Below, piece after piece: positions 38,404 through 48,567 of a stretch of 64,000 nt of DNA. Location of the stretch: assembly GCF_916858675.1 (NCBI RefSeq), contig NZ_CAKASM010000001.1:1-64000 (forward strand). Reading direction: 5' to 3'. The stretch is from Sphingomonas sp. Leaf21 (GTDB taxonomy: Bacteria; Pseudomonadota; Alphaproteobacteria; Sphingomonadales; Sphingomonadaceae). The position numbers were made by a program, and so were the translations under genes. Under the pieces are notes generated by a model, which saw nothing but the letters and a program-made list of their open reading frames with translations, did no database searches and was not told the origin of the DNA. Every line of letters begins with the position of its first letter. The stretch's first letter is position 1.

Positions 38404-39303
38404 ATGTTTTCAGGATCCATTCCGGCGCTCGTGACGCCGTTCGACGATCAGGGCGATCATGTCGGCGGCGCGTTCGACGAAGCGAAGTTCCGGGATTTCG
38501 TCGAGTGGCAGATTGCCGAGGGATCGTCGGCGCTGGTCGCGTGCGGCACGACGGGCGAGGCGGCGACGATGCCCAAGGACGAGCATTTCCACGTCGTGCG
38601 CGTCTGCGTCGAGCAGGCGCGCGGACGGGTGCCGGTGATCGCGGGTGCGGGCTCCAACGACACGATCGTCGCGATCGAGAATCTCAAGGCCGCGCAGCAG
38701 GCCGGGGCCGATGCCGCACTGATGGTGCCGCCCTATTATAATCGCCCCAGCCAGGAAGGCATCGCGCGCCACTTCGCCGAGCTGGCCCGGAACGCGCCGC
38801 TGCCGATCGTGCTGTATAACGTGCCGGGACGCACGGTGACCGACATCCAGCCCGCGACGCTCATCCGCGTCGTGCGGGACGCGCCCGAGATTTTCGTCGG
38901 CGTGAAGGATGCCAGCGGCGTGTTGGCCCGCGTGTCGCATCATCGCGGCGCGCTCGGCCCCGATTTCTGTCAGCTGTCGGGCAATGACGATCTGGCGCTC
39001 GCCTTCAATGCGATGGGCGGGGTCGGATGCATCTCGGTCACCGCCAATGTCGCACCGCGCCTGTGCGCCGATTTCCAGACCGCCTGTGCAAAGGGCGACA
39101 TGGCGCGCGCGCTCGAACTGCACGACCGGCTTTTCCCGCTGCACGAGGCGATGTTCACCGACGCGTCGCCCGGTCCGGTCAAGTACGCCCTCAGCCGCAT
39201 CATGCAGCACTTCCCGCAAGGCGTGCGCTTGCCCATGACCTGGCCGTCCGAGGCGTCGCGCGCGCAGGTCGACGCCGCGCTGGCGCACGCTGGTTTGATC
39301 TGA
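38404..39303 (+). CDS. dapA: 4-hydroxy-tetrahydrodipicolinate synthase
   Basis: First committed step of lysine and diaminopimelate synthesis: condensation of pyruvate with aspartate semialdehyde. 299 residues. Typical DapA motifs: TPFDDQGDHVG, CGTTGEAATM (Thr44-Thr45 type), VIAGAGSNDT, MVPPYYNRPSQEG, VLYNVPGRT with the Tyr, and the Schiff-base Lys in FVGVKDASG. It is clearly the biosynthetic enzyme, unlike the DapA-like gene at 12709. smpB follows downstream on the same strand, a pairing I associate with sphingomonads. Confidence 0.96.
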   Translation: MFSGSIPALVTPFDDQGDHVGGAFDEAKFRDFVEWQIAEGSSALVACGTTGEAATMPKDEHFHVVRVCVEQARGRVPVIAGAGSNDTIVAIENLKAAQQAGADAALMVPPYYNRPSQEGIARHFAELARNAPLPIVLYNVPGRTVTDIQPATLIRVVRDAPEIFVGVKDASGVLARVSHHRGALGPDFCQLSGNDDLALAFNAMGGVGCISVTANVAPRLCADFQTACAKGDMARALELHDRLFPLHEAMFTDASPGPVKYALSRIMQHFPQGVRLPMTWPSEASRAQVDAALAHAGLI

Positions 39304-39381
39304 TCCGGCGGGCAGGCCCCGTTTCGGCCGCAATCCTCCGTCAGCATCCCAGGGGCGATCGACCTTTGGGAGCGCGGACGG

Positions 39382-39705
39382 ATGTGGACGCTGATGATTT
39401 TCGCGTTTCAGGCGGGCGCGATGGCCGGGCCCGTCCTGCCCGCACCACGCCGCCCGCCGACGGCGCGTCGCTGTCCGGCGGGTGACGACGACGATGTGGT
39501 GGTCTGCGGACGTTCGTCGGACGCCGACAGGATCGGGACCGTCCCCGACTATTCGCGCCCCTTCACGCTCCCGCAGGCCCGTACCGAGATCCCCGGCGTC
39601 GGCACCGTGTCGGCCGAAACCGAGCAGGTCGGGGTCGGTGGCTTTCCCAGCAACCGCGCGATGATCCGGCTGAAGATCCCGCTCGGCAAGCGGCGGCAGG
39701 AATGA
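39382..39705 (+). CDS. Small sphingomonad protein with DDDDVVVCGR motif
   Basis: 107 residues. An N-terminal hydrophobic segment (MWTLMIFAFQAGAMAGPVL) may be a signal peptide. The short motif DDDDVVVCGR near residues 36-45 recurs in many small exported sphingomonad proteins I have seen; its function is unknown. The rest is Pro/Thr-rich (SRPFTLPQARTEIPGVGTV) with one Cys pair candidate (Cys31, Cys42). It ends 8 bp from the convergent GH114-type gene. Confidence 0.7.
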   Translation: MWTLMIFAFQAGAMAGPVLPAPRRPPTARRCPAGDDDDVVVCGRSSDADRIGTVPDYSRPFTLPQARTEIPGVGTVSAETEQVGVGGFPSNRAMIRLKIPLGKRRQE

Positions 39706-39712
39706 CGGGCGG

Positions 39713-40609
39713 TCAGTCGCAGCTGTCGCGGACGCTGTCGTCGAGCTTGATCGAAAGGATCAGGGTGCGGACGCCCTGATCGCGAGAGGCCGCGCACATC
39801 GCGTCGCGCGCGCCGCCGCTATTGGTACGGTAGCGGTCGGCATATTCGGCGACGAAGACCGGCTTTCCCGCGCCCAGGAACGTCGCATAGCCCGCACATT
39901 CGTCGAATTCGTGGCACTGCTCGTTCACCGCGAAGTCGAAGGCGGGCTGGAGCTCGGCGAGCTGGTCGAGATCGTTCTTCAGCCCCACCGCCAGTCCCCG
40001 CACATGCGCTTCGGCCGCGAGGAACCGATTATAGTCGCGCTGCATCGCGGCGGTCAGGCCGAGGCCGTTGTCGTTGGTGTAGCCGTCGACATTGTCGGGC
40101 TCGACCGCGTCGCAGCCCTTGCTTCGCGCCAGATCGAGGCGGCCGGTCATCACCGCGCGCACCGATGCGGAGTCGATCTTGAGCCAGCGCTCCCCGGCCC
40201 ACCCGTCGAGTGGTTTGCCGCGATCGGTTGCGGCGAACTGGCCGTCGTCGGGACGCCAGTTTTCGGAGCTGCCCGCCGAGAAATAGCAGATGACCCGCCG
40301 CCCCTGGCGATGAAGGTCGGCGATGGCGTTCGCGCTCGTATCGAACAGGTCGATATCATAGGCGGTTACGTCGTAGCGCGTATCGAGCGTGCCGTTGAGC
40401 TGCCATTGCCAGCTCGTCGTGCGATCGGGACGCCACCATCCGGTGGCCGGGGCCGTCGCCGTCGCGGACGGTGTGGGTTGCGGTGTCGGACTGGCCGAGA
40501 CGATCGGGCTCGGTTCGCTCTCCTCGCCGGTGCCGCCGCCACCACAGGCGGTCGCCATCGTCATCGCGATGCAGGGCAGGGCCCGGCGGAGTAAGCTGAT
40601 CGTCCCCAT
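39713..40609 (-). CDS. GH114-type endo-alpha-1,4-polygalactosaminidase lipoprotein
   Basis: 298 residues from ATG 40609. A lipoprotein-like signal ends in MATAC and is followed by a Gly/Ser/Pro/Thr linker (about 20-50). The TIM-barrel domain has [48 protein letters not shown] and [13 protein letters not shown], the GH114 (TM1410-like) pattern in which the Glu and Asp of EPDNVD are likely catalytic. Relatives cleave alpha-1,4-linked galactosamine polymers such as Pel-type matrix polysaccharide. No pel operon is visible here, so its target may be a self-made or competitor matrix. Confidence 0.85.
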   Translation of the reverse strand: MGTISLLRRALPCIAMTMATACGGGGTGEESEPSPIVSASPTPQPTPSATATAPATGWWRPDRTTSWQWQLNGTLDTRYDVTAYDIDLFDTSANAIADLHRQGRRVICYFSAGSSENWRPDDGQFAATDRGKPLDGWAGERWLKIDSASVRAVMTGRLDLARSKGCDAVEPDNVDGYTNDNGLGLTAAMQRDYNRFLAAEAHVRGLAVGLKNDLDQLAELQPAFDFAVNEQCHEFDECAGYATFLGAGKPVFVAEYADRYRTNSGGARDAMCAASRDQGVRTLILSIKLDDSVRDSCD

Positions 40610-40747
40610 GGCGCGCGCTTTGGAAGGTCGGGGCGCGCGTGGCCAGCCTCTGCGCGGCGTGCAAAGCGACCGGGACGCTCGGAAACGGGACAAGCCCAAC
40701 GAGAGCGGCTTTTCACGACGGACCCAAGCGCCTACATCGACCCGTCC

Positions 40748-41227
40748 ATGCGCCCGAAACCCCAAACCTTCGACAAGAAGAAGATCGTCGCCGAGAACCG
40801 GCGCGCCCGATTCGATTATGCGATCGAGACCACCTACGAGGCGGGGATCGCCCTGACCGGGACCGAGGTGAAGTCGCTTCGCTTCGGCGAAGGCTCGATC
40901 GCCGAATCCTATGCCGAGGTTCGCGGCGAGGAGGTGTGGCTGGTCAATTCGAACGTGCCCGAATTCAGCCATGGCAACCGCTTCAACCACGAAGCCAAGC
41001 GTCCCCGTAAATTGCTCCTTCATGAGCGGGAGATCAACAAGCTGCACGGCGCGGTGGCGCGCGAGGGCATGACCCTGGTGCCGCTGATGATCTATTTCAA
41101 CTCGCGCGGGCGTGCGAAGGTGGAGCTGGCTTTGGCGAAGGGCAAGAAGGCGCACGACAAGCGCGACTCGATCAAGGAGCGCGACTGGAAGCGCGAACAG
41201 GGTCGCATCATGCGCGATCGCGGCTGA
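40748..41227 (+). CDS. smpB: SsrA-binding protein SmpB
   Basis: Binds tmRNA and starts trans-translation on stalled ribosomes. 159 residues; OB-fold with [43 protein letters not shown] and the basic C-terminal tail [21 protein letters not shown] that enters the mRNA channel. The stop overlaps the next gene by one base (TGATG). The ssrA gene itself is not in this window. Confidence 0.97.
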   Translation: MRPKPQTFDKKKIVAENRRARFDYAIETTYEAGIALTGTEVKSLRFGEGSIAESYAEVRGEEVWLVNSNVPEFSHGNRFNHEAKRPRKLLLHEREINKLHGAVAREGMTLVPLMIYFNSRGRAKVELALAKGKKAHDKRDSIKERDWKREQGRIMRDRG

Positions 41228-41802
41228 TGGCCTCCGCCGTGCCGACTTTGTGGGGGCGATCGATGGCCTGGGTCCGGCGCAACATGCCGACCCGCGATTC
41301 GATGGAAAAGAACCGTCTGCTCCGCCCGGTCGCGCACCGCGTGCTCGCACCCGAACTGTGGCGCTTTACCCGGCGCTCGGTCCCGCGCGGCGTCGCGCTC
41401 GGTGTGGTCGCGGGGTTCCTGTTCCCGGTGGCGCAGATCGCCATCGCGGCGGTCTTCGCCTTGCCGTTCCGGGCGAATGTCCCGGTCGCGGCGCTGACGA
41501 CATTCATCACCAATCCGCTCACCACGCCGATATTGTGGCTAATCGCCTATCGCATCGGCACCTTCCTGCTGCGAAGCGAAACGCCACTCAACACCCAGCC
41601 GGTGGCGGAGGCGGCGACCGGATGGCTGCAATGGGCGCTGAGCGCATTCCACTGGCTGTGGGAGCAGGGGCCCGCCTTCGGGCTGGGCCTGTGCGTCCTG
41701 ACCACGTCGTGCGCGGTGATCGGCTATGCCGCCTCCGCGCTCGGGTGGCGGCTATGGATCGCGCGCAAATGGCGCAACCGTCGGAGAACCCTTGCAATTT
41801 GA
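41227..41802 (+). CDS. DUF2062 membrane protein
   Basis: 191 residues with three or four membrane helices (VALGVVAGFLFPVAQIAIAAVFALPF, TTPILWLIAYRIGTFLL, FGLGLCVLTTSCAVIGYAASAL). The segment FITNPLTTPILW is the signature of DUF2062. Function unknown. Members are sometimes near glycosyltransferases, but here it is coupled to smpB by a one-base overlap. Confidence 0.9.
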   Translation: MASAVPTLWGRSMAWVRRNMPTRDSMEKNRLLRPVAHRVLAPELWRFTRRSVPRGVALGVVAGFLFPVAQIAIAAVFALPFRANVPVAALTTFITNPLTTPILWLIAYRIGTFLLRSETPLNTQPVAEAATGWLQWALSAFHWLWEQGPAFGLGLCVLTTSCAVIGYAASALGWRLWIARKWRNRRRTLAI

Positions 41803-41813
41803 TAGCGGTATCG

Positions 41814-41866
41814 CGGTTTGACGTGCGTTTCTAACGGTTTGACTAGGCGTATCGGCTCGCTACAAC
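41814..41866 (+). promoter_or_regulatory. Putative promoter with a 9-bp direct repeat before the M13 peptidases
   Basis: TTGACT (41839-41844), a 16-bp spacer and TACAAC (41861-41866) lie 31 bp before the start codon. CGGTTTGAC occurs twice, at 41814-41822 and 41835-41843, 21 bp apart (two helical turns), the second copy covering the -35. This suggests a response-regulator or activator site. The 10-mer GTTTGACGTG (41816-41825) also occurs at 63478-63487 between chvI and pckA. Confidence 0.4.
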
Positions 41867-41897
41867 AGTCGCATCCATCTCCTTTTCGGGAATTCAG

Positions 41898-43955
41898 ATG
41901 CGCTCTCTGCTGATCGCCGCTCTCCTCACGACCGCCATTTCACCCGCCATCGCCCAGACCAGGAACCCGGTCGACAAGGCCGCCGTCGGCCCGGTAAAGC
42001 CCAACGCCAAGAACGGCCCCGAGATCGGGGACTTCGGCTTCGACATGGCCGGTCGCGATACGGCGGTGAAGCCGGGCGACGACTTCTTCGATTATTCGAA
42101 CGGCACCTGGTACAAGGCGACGACCATCCCCGCCGATCGTTCGTCCTATGGCATGTTCCACGTCCTGCAGGACCGCTCGCTGGAGCAGACCCGAACCATC
42201 CTGGACGCCGCCGCCAAGCAGCCGGGCAACAAGGCCGGCGACTTCTATTCGAGCTTCATGGACGAGGCCGCCGTCAACGCGAAGGGCGTGACCCCGGTCA
42301 AGCCGTGGCTGGACCAGCTTCGCGCGACCAAGGATCGCGACACGCTGGCGGTCGAGATCGCCAAGCTGCAACGCCAGGGCGTCGGATCGCCCTTCGGCGT
42401 CTATGTGGGGCAGGACGACAAGGCGCCCGACACCTATATCCCGAGCTTCAGCCAGAGCGGCCTGGGCCTGCCCGACCGGGATTACTACCTGAAGGACGAC
42501 GCCAAGCTGGCGACGATCCGGACCGCCTACCAGGCCTATCTCGCCAAGATGCTGACGCTGGCGGGCGAGCAGAATGCCGATGCGCGCGCCGCGGCCGTGT
42601 TCAACTTCGAGAAGGCGCTGGCGAACGTCCACTGGACCCGGATCGAAAGCCGCGACGCCGACAAGACCTATAACAAGTGGATGGCGGCGGATTTCGTCGC
42701 CAAGGCGCCGGGCTTCCCCTGGGCGCAATATATGCAGACGCTGGGCGTCGCGGGGCGTCCGGCCTATCTGGTCGCGCAGCCGACCGCCATTACCGGCGAG
42801 GCCAAGATCTATGGCGAGACGCCGCTGAACGTCCTCCAGGACTATGCGATGCTCAAGGTGCTGCGCAGCTATGCCGGTTATCTGTCGAGCGATTTCGACA
42901 AGACCAACTTCGCCTTCTACGGCACCACCCTGTCGGGCACGCCCGAGCAGCAGGCGCGGTGGAAGCGCGGCGTTGGCCTCGTCTCCAATGGGCTGGGCGA
43001 GGAAGTCGGCAAGCAATATGTCGCCAGATATTTCCCGCCGGAGTCGAAGGCGGCCGCCGATGCGCTGGTCAAGAACCTGATCGCCGCGATGGGCGACCGG
43101 CTGCGCAACCTGGAGTGGATGGCGCCGGAGACCAAGCAGAAGGCGCTGGCCAAGCTCGCCGCCTTCACGCCCAAGATCGGTTATCCCGACAAGTGGCGCG
43201 ACTATTCGGCGCTGCAGATCCAGCGCGGCGATCTGGTCGGCAACGTCGCGCGCTCGAACGCCTTCGAATTCCAGCGTGACCTGAACAAGCTCGGCCAGCC
43301 GATCGATCGTGGCGAGTGGTTCATGACGCCGATGACGATCAACGCCTATGCCAACCCGCCGATGAACGAGATCGTGTTCCCGGCGGCGATCCTCCAGCCG
43401 CCCTTCTTCGATCCGAAGGCGGATCCGGCGGTAAACTACGGCGGTATCGGCGCGGTGATCGGGCATGAGATCAGCCACCATTTCGACGATCAGGGTCGCA
43501 AGTACGACGCGACGGGCAAGCTGACCGACTGGTGGACGCCGCAGGACGTGGCGCGCTTCAAGACCTTCACCGACGCGCTGGTGAAGCAATATGACGCCTA
43601 CGAGCCGCTGCCGGGCCAGCATGTCCAGGGTGGCCTGACGCTGGGTGAGAATATCGCCGATCTGGCGGGCCTGACCGTCGCGCTCGACGCCTATCACAAG
43701 TCGCTCGGCGGTAAGCCAGCGCCGGTGATCGACGGCACCACCGGCGACCAGCGCTTCTACTATGGCTGGGCACAGGTGTGGCGGACCAAGTGGCGCGATG
43801 CGGCGCTGCAACAGGCGCTGCTCTCCGACCCGCATTCGCCGGGGCATGAGCGCGTGCTGACGGTCCGCAACCTCGATCCCTGGTACGCCGCGTTCAAGGT
43901 CCAGCCGACCGACAAGATGGCGCTGACCCCCGAACAGCGCGTCCGGATCTGGTAA
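41898..43955 (+). CDS. M13 family metallopeptidase (PepO-like), first copy
   Basis: 685-residue neprilysin-like zinc endopeptidase, exported (signal MRSLLIAALLTTAISPAIAQ). The catalytic motif is GHEISHHFDDQGRKYD with HExxH near residue 531. The third ligand is the Glu in GENIADLAG, and NAYANPPMNEIVFPAAILQPP is the substrate-binding strand. It ends with VRIW, the family's conserved C-terminus. A perfect terminator separates it from a second M13 gene. The two products are alike throughout the catalytic region. Confidence 0.95.
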   Translation: MRSLLIAALLTTAISPAIAQTRNPVDKAAVGPVKPNAKNGPEIGDFGFDMAGRDTAVKPGDDFFDYSNGTWYKATTIPADRSSYGMFHVLQDRSLEQTRTILDAAAKQPGNKAGDFYSSFMDEAAVNAKGVTPVKPWLDQLRATKDRDTLAVEIAKLQRQGVGSPFGVYVGQDDKAPDTYIPSFSQSGLGLPDRDYYLKDDAKLATIRTAYQAYLAKMLTLAGEQNADARAAAVFNFEKALANVHWTRIESRDADKTYNKWMAADFVAKAPGFPWAQYMQTLGVAGRPAYLVAQPTAITGEAKIYGETPLNVLQDYAMLKVLRSYAGYLSSDFDKTNFAFYGTTLSGTPEQQARWKRGVGLVSNGLGEEVGKQYVARYFPPESKAAADALVKNLIAAMGDRLRNLEWMAPETKQKALAKLAAFTPKIGYPDKWRDYSALQIQRGDLVGNVARSNAFEFQRDLNKLGQPIDRGEWFMTPMTINAYANPPMNEIVFPAAILQPPFFDPKADPAVNYGGIGAVIGHEISHHFDDQGRKYDATGKLTDWWTPQDVARFKTFTDALVKQYDAYEPLPGQHVQGGLTLGENIADLAGLTVALDAYHKSLGGKPAPVIDGTTGDQRFYYGWAQVWRTKWRDAALQQALLSDPHSPGHERVLTVRNLDPWYAAFKVQPTDKMALTPEQRVRIW

Positions 43956-43970
43956 TCACAATCATCCAAT

Positions 43971-44010
43971 GGCCTCCCCCGATACGAGATCGGGGGAGGC
44001 CTTTTTGTTT
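43971..44010 (+). terminator. Strong terminator between two M13 peptidase genes
   Basis: A perfect 13-bp stem (GGCCTCCCCCGAT at 43971-43983 with ATCGGGGGAGGCC at 43989-44001), a 5-base loop and the tail TTTTTGTTT (44002-44010). It ends only 12 bases before the second gene's start, with that gene's Shine-Dalgarno between. The downstream gene must therefore rely on read-through or on a start site inside the hairpin. Confidence 0.9.
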
Positions 44011-44022
44011 CTGGAGAGCATG

Positions 44023-46056
44023 ATGAAGAGCTTGGCCATCGCCGCGCTGCTGGGCGCGACCGCGATCACGGGCGCCGTGGCGCTGAACGCGCAAGGGCCC
44101 GCCGCCGCGCCCGCGTCGAAGGGCCCGACCTATGGTCGCTTTGGCTTCGACGAGAAGGGCATGGACAAGTCGGTCCAGCCCGGTGACGATTTCTACGGCT
44201 TCGCCAATGGCGAATGGGCGAAGACGACGGCGATCCCCGCGGACAAATCCAGCTACGGCGCGTTCGACGTGCTCGCCGATCTGTCGCGCGAGCGGACGCA
44301 CCGGATACTGGAGCAGGCCAAGGGGCAGGGGAACCAGATCGGCACGGCCTATGCCACCTATCTCGACACCGGGACGATCGAGGCGAAGGGGCTGACACCG
44401 ATCAAGCCGTGGCTCGACCGGATCAACGGGCTGAGCGACAAGGCGGGCTATGCCGCGCTGCTCGCGGAGGCGGATCGAAACGGCGTCGGCATCCCCTTCG
44501 GCTCCGGTGTCGGACAGGATGCGCGGCAACCGAACCTCTACACCGTCGGGCTGCGTCAGTCGGGGCTCGGGATGCCGGACCGCGACTATTATCTCAGCGA
44601 CGACCCCAAGCTGGTCGCCGCGCGCGCCGCCTATCAGGCGCATCTCGCCAAGATGCTGACGATGGCGGGGGAGAACGATGCCGAGGCGCGCGCACAGGCG
44701 ATCGTCGCTTTCGAAACCGCGATCGCCAAGGTCCACTGGACCCGGATCGACAGCCGCGACCGGACCAAGACCTATAACAAGACGAGCGTCGCCGATCTGG
44801 CCCGCACCGCGCCGGGCTTCGACTTCGCCACCTACCTGAAGGGCGTCGGCACGCCGGTCGACACGGTCGTCGTGGCCCAGCCATCGGCGGTGACCGGCAT
44901 CGCCGCGCTCATCCAGTCGACGCCGATCGGCGTGCTGAAGGACCAGTTGCTGGCACGCTCGCTCGACGAGTTCGCCGACGTGCTGCCCGCGAAGTTCGAC
45001 CGGGAGCAGTTCGCCTTCTACGGCACCGTCCTGTCGGGCACGCCGCAACAGCAGGAGCGGTGGAAGCGCGCGGTCGACTTCACCAGCAGCGCGCTGTCGG
45101 ACGAGGTGAGCAAGGTCTATGTCGCCCGCTACTTCCCGCCCGAGACCAAAGCGGCGGCGGACAGGCTGGTCAGGAACGTCCTGACCGCGATGGGCAAGCG
45201 GATCGACCAACTCGACTGGATGGCGCCCGAAACCAAGGTGAAGGCGCATGCCAAGCTCGCCGCCTTCACCCCCAAGATCGGCTATCCCGACCGCTGGAAG
45301 GATTATTCGGGGCTGAAGATCGTCTCCGGCGACGCCTTCGGCAACGCGCTGCGCGCGGCGCAGTGGCGGCATGAGGACAATATCGGCCATCTCGGCAAGC
45401 CGATCCAGCGCTGGGAATGGGGCATGACCCCGATGACGGTCAACGCCTATGCCAATTTCGGCATGGTCGAGATCGTCTTCCCGGCTGCGATCCTGCAACC
45501 GCCCTTCTTCGATCCCAAGGCGGACCCCGCGGTCAATTATGGCGGGATCGGCGCGGTGATCGGGCACGAACTCAGCCATCATTTCGACGATCAGGGATCG
45601 AAGTTCGACGCCAGGGGTCAGTTGACCGACTGGTGGACGCCGAAGGATGTCGCCGCGTTCAAGGCCCGTACCGAAGCGCTGGTGAAGCAATATGACGCCT
45701 ATGAGCCGCTGCCCGGTCTTCATGTGAAGGGCGCATTGACGCTGGGCGAGAATGTCGCCGATCTGGCGGGTCTGTCGGTCGCCCATGACGCCTATCACGC
45801 GTCGCTTGGCGGACGGAAGGCGCCGGTGATCGATGGCTTTACCGGGGATCAGCGCTTCTATCTCGGCTGGGCCCAGGTGTGGCGGCGCAACTATCGCGAG
45901 GCGAATTTGCGCAACCGCCTGCTGACCGATCCGCATTCTCCGTCGCAGCAGCGCGCCTGGGTCGTCCGCAATCTCGATCCCTGGTACGCCGCCTACAGCC
46001 CGAAAGCCGGTGAAAAGCTGTACCTGACGCCGGAGCAGCGCGTGCGTATCTGGTAA
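44023..46056 (+). CDS. M13 family metallopeptidase (PepO-like), second copy
   Basis: 677 residues from ATG 44023, the second of two adjacent ATGs and the better spaced from GGAGA (44013-44017). Signal peptide MKSLAIAALLGATAITGAV. Catalytic motif GHELSHHFDDQGSKFD, third ligand in GENVADLAG and the terminal VRIW agree with the first copy, so this is a tandem duplication. Divergence is greatest in the N-terminal half, which may alter substrate range. Expression depends on passing the terminator between the genes. Confidence 0.95.
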   Translation: MKSLAIAALLGATAITGAVALNAQGPAAAPASKGPTYGRFGFDEKGMDKSVQPGDDFYGFANGEWAKTTAIPADKSSYGAFDVLADLSRERTHRILEQAKGQGNQIGTAYATYLDTGTIEAKGLTPIKPWLDRINGLSDKAGYAALLAEADRNGVGIPFGSGVGQDARQPNLYTVGLRQSGLGMPDRDYYLSDDPKLVAARAAYQAHLAKMLTMAGENDAEARAQAIVAFETAIAKVHWTRIDSRDRTKTYNKTSVADLARTAPGFDFATYLKGVGTPVDTVVVAQPSAVTGIAALIQSTPIGVLKDQLLARSLDEFADVLPAKFDREQFAFYGTVLSGTPQQQERWKRAVDFTSSALSDEVSKVYVARYFPPETKAAADRLVRNVLTAMGKRIDQLDWMAPETKVKAHAKLAAFTPKIGYPDRWKDYSGLKIVSGDAFGNALRAAQWRHEDNIGHLGKPIQRWEWGMTPMTVNAYANFGMVEIVFPAAILQPPFFDPKADPAVNYGGIGAVIGHELSHHFDDQGSKFDARGQLTDWWTPKDVAAFKARTEALVKQYDAYEPLPGLHVKGALTLGENVADLAGLSVAHDAYHASLGGRKAPVIDGFTGDQRFYLGWAQVWRRNYREANLRNRLLTDPHSPSQQRAWVVRNLDPWYAAYSPKAGEKLYLTPEQRVRIW

Positions 46057-46131
46057 AGTCCTGTGGGGAGACGCATTCGCGCGCAGGATCGCGCTTGACC
46101 CGTGCCGGGTCGCCGGACGAAGAGTTTGATC

Positions 46132-48540
46132 ATGGCGATCGCGTCTCCCCCAATATTGACCCCCGTCCGCATCGCGGCCCTCGTCTCGGCGGCGAGCGGG
46201 GTGGGAGCGGCGGCGCTGCTGTTCGTGGCGCTGGGCAACTGGATCGTCGCGGCCGGGTTCCTCGCCGCCGCCTTGCTCGCCTTCGGGATGATAACGGTGT
46301 GGCGGCTGCTGACGCCGCGAGTCGAACAGGCGCGGCGGAGCGTCGACTGGGATTTCGCGCGGGTCGTCGCCGATGCCAGCCATGACGCGATCGCGGTGAC
46401 CGATCGCGCGGGGCGGCTGGTCTGCGCCAATGATGGCTATGCCTCGCTCTTCCCGATGATGCCGACGCCGCCGGGCGTGCCGCTCGATGCGACGGCGGTC
46501 GAGGCGTTGGCGCAGGCGGGGCGGACGGCGTGGCGCGACGGACTGGGTCGTGCCGACCGGATCGCGGTGATGGGCACCCAGTTGTCGGTGCTGGTCACAC
46601 GCGCCGGCGACGAAGCCGATATGCTGGTCTGGCGCTTCGCGGTCGCGCAGGAACAGGATCTCGCCGAGACGGTCGAGCGACTGATCGGCGGGTTGCAGGG
46701 CGACCGGCTGGGCGCCGCCGGGATCATGGCCGCGCTGATCGCCCCCGACGGCCGGGTCCGTGCGGCCAATCGTGTCCTGTGCGCGCGGGCGATGGGCGGG
46801 GAGATGCGGTCGATCGTCGGTCGCGACTTCGCAACCTTCCTGATGCACGACCCGGGGGGGCAGGTGCGCTTCGCCGCCGAACTGGGCAAGGGCGATGGCC
46901 GACCGCTGCGCATCCTGCAAATCCCCTTCGTCGAGGGGGAGGCGGCACCGATGCTGGTCATTCTGCTCGACGAGGAGGAGCAGCTGGTCGCCCCGGCGGG
47001 TGCGAGCGTGGGCAGCCATGTGCGTGGCCTCGTCTCGCTCATGCCCTTCGGCATCGCGCTGGTCGATCGCGACGGACGCTTCATCCAGATGAATTCCGCC
47101 TTCATGCGCGCCGCCGGGGTCAAGGGCGCGACCCCGCCGCTCTATCCGGGCGATCTGGTGGTGCGCGAGGACAAGGCCGCGGTCGCCGACGCGATCCGCC
47201 GCTTTGCCGGGGGCGCGACCCACAGCGCCGACATGGCGGTCCGGCTGAAGGATCACCCCGAGGAACCTGTGGCGCTGACCATCGCGGGCGCGCGCGGGCT
47301 CGGGGATGCGGCCGTGCTGCTGAGCCTCAAGGACAATTCGGAGGAAAGCCGCCTCAAGCGAGAGGTGGCACAGGCGACCAAGATGCAGGCGGTGGGCCAG
47401 CTTGCGGGCGGCGTCGCGCACGACTTCAACAACATCCTGACCGCGATCATCGGGCATTGCGACCTGATGCTGATGCGCCATTCGCCCGGCGATAGCGACT
47501 ATGACGATATCCAGCAGATCCGGACCAACTCCAACCGCGCGGCCAGCCTGACGCGCCAGCTCCTCGCCTTCTCGCGACAGCAGACGCTTCGTCCCCAGAT
47601 ACTGCAACTTCCCGACGTGGTGTCGGAGGTATCCAACCTGCTCAAGCGACTGCTCGGCGAGCGGGTGCGGCTGGACGTCAGCCATGGCCGCAACCTGGGT
47701 CCGGTCCGCGCCGATCCGGGGCAGTTGGAGCAGGTCGTCGTCAACCTGGCGGTCAATGCCCGCGACGCGATCCTGGAGAACGAACCGGCGGGCGGCGGCA
47801 TCCTGACCATCCAGACACGTGCGGTGTCGATGGCCGACGTTCGCACGATGGGCAGCGATATCCTGCCCGCCGCCGACTATACCGCGCTGACGATCGCCGA
47901 TAACGGCACGGGCATCCCGCTGGAAATCCTGCCCAAGATATTCGAGCCCTTCTTCACGACCAAGGAGCTGGGCAAGGGCACCGGGCTCGGGCTGTCGACG
48001 GTCTATGGAATCATCAAACAGTCGGGCGGCTATATATTCGCCGATTCGCCGCCGGGGGGCGGGGCCAAATTTTCGATCTATCTGCCCGTCCATGCGGCAC
48101 CCGCCATGCCGACGGCGAAGGCGTTGCCGGAAAAGCCAGCCGTTCGTGCCGCGACTCCCTGGGGCTCGGGCACGATCCTGCTGGTCGAGGACGAGGACAT
48201 GGTCCGCGCCGTCGCCGAGCGCGCCTTGTCCCGACAGGGCTACACGGTGATTTCGGCCGAGAATGGTGAGGCGGCATTGGAAATGCTCGACAAACACGGC
48301 AAGCCCGACCTGCTGATCTCGGACGTGGTCATGCCGACGATGGACGGCCCGATGATGGTCGGACATGTCCGCAAGCGCTATCCCGACCTCGCCGTCCTGT
48401 TCATGTCGGGCTATGCCGAGGAACAGCTACGCAAGTCGATCACGCTGCCCAATGTCGGCTTTCTCCCTAAGCCCTTCTCGGTCCAGCAGCTCGCGGAAGC
48501 GACGCAGGCGGCCTTGTCGCAGGACGCGACCCGCAACTAG
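46132..48540 (+). CDS. cckA: Hybrid cell-cycle histidine kinase CckA
   Basis: Membrane hybrid kinase that in alphaproteobacteria phosphorylates ChpT and so CtrA. 802 residues from ATG 46132. Two transmembrane helices (about 10-58), two PAS-like domains (about 70-300), a dimerisation/phosphoacceptor domain with His430 in GGVAHDFNN, an ATPase domain ([31 protein letters not shown]) and a C-terminal receiver with Asp731 in LLISDVVMP. The block [20 protein letters not shown] is diagnostic of CckA-type kinases. chpT and ctrA are not in the window. Confidence 0.92.
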   Translation: MAIASPPILTPVRIAALVSAASGVGAAALLFVALGNWIVAAGFLAAALLAFGMITVWRLLTPRVEQARRSVDWDFARVVADASHDAIAVTDRAGRLVCANDGYASLFPMMPTPPGVPLDATAVEALAQAGRTAWRDGLGRADRIAVMGTQLSVLVTRAGDEADMLVWRFAVAQEQDLAETVERLIGGLQGDRLGAAGIMAALIAPDGRVRAANRVLCARAMGGEMRSIVGRDFATFLMHDPGGQVRFAAELGKGDGRPLRILQIPFVEGEAAPMLVILLDEEEQLVAPAGASVGSHVRGLVSLMPFGIALVDRDGRFIQMNSAFMRAAGVKGATPPLYPGDLVVREDKAAVADAIRRFAGGATHSADMAVRLKDHPEEPVALTIAGARGLGDAAVLLSLKDNSEESRLKREVAQATKMQAVGQLAGGVAHDFNNILTAIIGHCDLMLMRHSPGDSDYDDIQQIRTNSNRAASLTRQLLAFSRQQTLRPQILQLPDVVSEVSNLLKRLLGERVRLDVSHGRNLGPVRADPGQLEQVVVNLAVNARDAILENEPAGGGILTIQTRAVSMADVRTMGSDILPAADYTALTIADNGTGIPLEILPKIFEPFFTTKELGKGTGLGLSTVYGIIKQSGGYIFADSPPGGGAKFSIYLPVHAAPAMPTAKALPEKPAVRAATPWGSGTILLVEDEDMVRAVAERALSRQGYTVISAENGEAALEMLDKHGKPDLLISDVVMPTMDGPMMVGHVRKRYPDLAVLFMSGYAEEQLRKSITLPNVGFLPKPFSVQQLAEATQAALSQDATRN

Positions 48541-48567
48541 CGGCTGGCGGACGGAGCAAAGCATGTT

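Noticed and set aside
43894..48366. A minus-strand open frame of about 1490 codons opposite the second M13 peptidase and cckA
   Set aside because: It is a GC-rich antisense frame; the plus strand has two complete proteins with intact catalytic motifs, and the antisense product is Arg/His/Gly/Asp-rich with no domain.
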